Assembly (NCBI GenBank): GCA_964536265.1
Contig: CAZHVV010000004.1
Coordinates: forward strand, 1-64,000
Reading direction: 5' to 3'
Length of the DNA: 64,000 nt
Source of the DNA: JAPUDS01 sp964536265
GTDB taxonomy: Bacteria; Patescibacteriota; Saccharimonadia; Saccharimonadales; Saccharimonadaceae
Each line of letters begins with the position of its first letter. The first letter of the stretch is position 1. The position numbers and the translations under genes were made by a program. This document shows, piece by piece, positions 63,073 through 64,000 of the stretch. Below the pieces are notes generated by a model. That model did no database searches. It saw nothing but the letters and a program-made list of their open reading frames with translations, and was not told the origin of the DNA.

Positions 63073-64000
63073 ATGGTGGAAGATGATCAACAACCAGAAA
63101 AACAGTGGCGCCGATTTAATCGGCTTAAGGTTGATCGTGGTGCGCTGAAGCGACGGGCTCGCAAGATAGAAAATGTCACTCTCAAGCACGCTCACAAATT
63201 TTTGATTCGACGTTGGACGAATGCTCGTGATGTTGGCCGTAATACGTTGGCGTGGTTGCTGTTGGTTGGTCTGCTTATAGGCCTTACGTCGGTCCAAGCC
63301 CTCTGGTTTCAGCAGGCATACACTACAATGGGACCCGCGCCAGGCGGAACATATGCCGAAGCTGTTCTTGGCCAGCTGGAGACAATTAACCCATTATTTT
63401 CTTCGACAATAGCCGAGACATCGGCAACGAAATTAATTTTCTCAAGTTTACTAACATATGATCGTGATAATCAATTAACAGGTGATGTTGCATCTTCGTG
63501 GAGTGTACTTGGCGAGGGCAAGGTGTACGATGTGAAGTTACGACAGGACGTCGTATGGCATGATGGGCAGAAACTGACGGTGGATGACGTTATCTTTACG
63601 ATTGGTCTGATGCAGAATGAGACGACTCGTGCCTTGCAATACGGGAACTGGGCGGGTGTTGTTGTCCAGAAAATATCTAGCTATGAGCTGCAACTCACGC
63701 TGCCAACTGCATATGCTCCGTTTGCTCATTCACTTACTTTCGGCATTCTACCGCGACATATCCTAAAGGACGTTTCACCTGCTGCACTGCGTGAAAATGA
63801 CTTTGGACGTCATCCAGTTGGAAGCGGGCCGTTTTCATTCCGTCGGATACAAGTGATTGACCCGTCGAAAAACCGACTTGTTGTTCATATGGAAGCGAAC
63901 CAGGCATATTACCGTGGCGCTCCAATTTTAAATCGCTTTCAGCTCCATACATATGAAACACGTGATGCCATGAGACGAGCCGTTGTTACGAACGAGGTGA
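63073..64000 (+). CDS. Family 5 extracellular solute-binding protein (peptide ABC type), partial
   Basis: An open frame of 309 codons that runs off the right edge. A basic N-terminal region (about 55 residues, with KHAHKFLIRRWTNARD) precedes a membrane segment (LAWLLLVGLLIGLTSVQALWF). Next comes the SBP_bac_5 domain: GTYAEAVLGQLETINPLFSS, LIFSSLLTYDRDNQL, WHDGQKLTVDDVIFTIGLMQ, and HPVGSGPFSFRR. This family binds oligopeptides for ABC import. The N-terminal anchor replaces the lipoprotein signal. It is likely co-transcribed with secG; cognate permease genes would lie beyond the window. Confidence 0.9.
   Translation, partial: MVEDDQQPEKQWRRFNRLKVDRGALKRRARKIENVTLKHAHKFLIRRWTNARDVGRNTLAWLLLVGLLIGLTSVQALWFQQAYTTMGPAPGGTYAEAVLGQLETINPLFSSTIAETSATKLIFSSLLTYDRDNQLTGDVASSWSVLGEGKVYDVKLRQDVVWHDGQKLTVDDVIFTIGLMQNETTRALQYGNWAGVVVQKISSYELQLTLPTAYAPFAHSLTFGILPRHILKDVSPAALRENDFGRHPVGSGPFSFRRIQVIDPSKNRLVVHMEANQAYYRGAPILNRFQLHTYETRDAMRRAVVTNEV

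Noticed and set aside
1..64000. UGA recoding as in other CPR lineages
   Set aside because: Several well-conserved proteins end at TGA exactly where the family ends (for example pgeF, the iscS-mnmA junctions), and no conserved protein needs read-through of TGA.

Overview
The window looks like a chromosomal segment of a small-genome CPR/Patescibacteria organism, most likely a Saccharibacteria (TM7) relative. The support is a dense, two-strand layout of short genes; reduced versions of core enzymes (an alanyl-tRNA synthetase without its C-terminal domain, a 508-residue UvrC); many uncharacterised membrane proteins; type IV pilin-like genes; a complete lower-glycolysis block; and UGA behaving as a stop codon, which argues against the UGA-recoding CPR lineages. 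The phylum is an inference from gene content. No rRNA or other taxonomic marker RNA is present.

Layout. 1-1.2 kb: three overlapping pilin-like genes on the minus strand. 1.2-2.3 kb: murB. 2.3-2.7 kb: two tRNA-Arg genes. 2.7-6.2 kb: an unknown membrane protein, an anchored GH10 glycosidase and a leucine-rich-repeat protein. 6.2-13.8 kb: tRNA-Lys, an AlkD-type DNA glycosylase, a flavin reductase, folD, a lone receiver domain, plsC opposite an acyltransferase-methyltransferase fusion, and a membrane histidine kinase. 13.9-17.6 kb: a secreted surface protein and a umuDC pair. 17.65-18.53 kb: a GC-rich island of three small coupled genes behind a strong promoter, then tRNA-Glu. 19.5-26.3 kb: adk, ppsA, pyk, pgk, tpiA. 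26.3-41.6 kb: pcrA-type helicase, a peptidoglycan hydrolase with G5 domain, rsmA, pgeF, metG, tatD, iscS, a DUF218 gene, mnmA and alaS, with several unknown genes between them. 41.7-49.4 kb: cell-surface and envelope genes (a repeat protein interrupted by an assembly gap, ftsA-like, a membrane-anchored CPR protein, ruvX, mltG, and a frameshifted LysM-CHAP hydrolase). 49.4-64 kb: obg, a PaaX/Cas2-fold regulator, a strongly promoted structured-RNA region, exonuclease I, uvrA, two DedA-superfamily membrane proteins, bL25, an ABC exporter, uvrC, a holin-like protein, secG and the start of a peptide-binding protein gene.

Functional themes. DNA repair is heavily represented (alkD, umuDC, pcrA/uvrD, exoI, uvrA, uvrC, ruvX). 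Energy metabolism is represented by the triose part of glycolysis, with both pyruvate kinase and PEP synthase. Sulfur transfer to tRNA is represented by the coupled iscS-DUF218-mnmA genes. Wall remodelling genes are spread over the window (murB, G5/lysozyme protein, pgeF, mltG, LysM-CHAP).

Two signals cross gene boundaries. First, about half of the genes have a -10 hexamer ending only 6-10 nt before the start codon, which predicts leaderless or nearly leaderless mRNAs. A second class has normal Shine-Dalgarno sites. Second, the tRNA-Arg(TCG) and tRNA-Glu genes are each followed by the same series of three hairpins: one that takes in the encoded CCA, one whose arms copy the T-arm of that same tRNA, and one A/T-only or A/T-rich stem. 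With the two strong-promoter islands at 17.65 and 51.38 kb, these are the best candidates for undescribed biology here. All calls are from reading the sequence; no database search was run.
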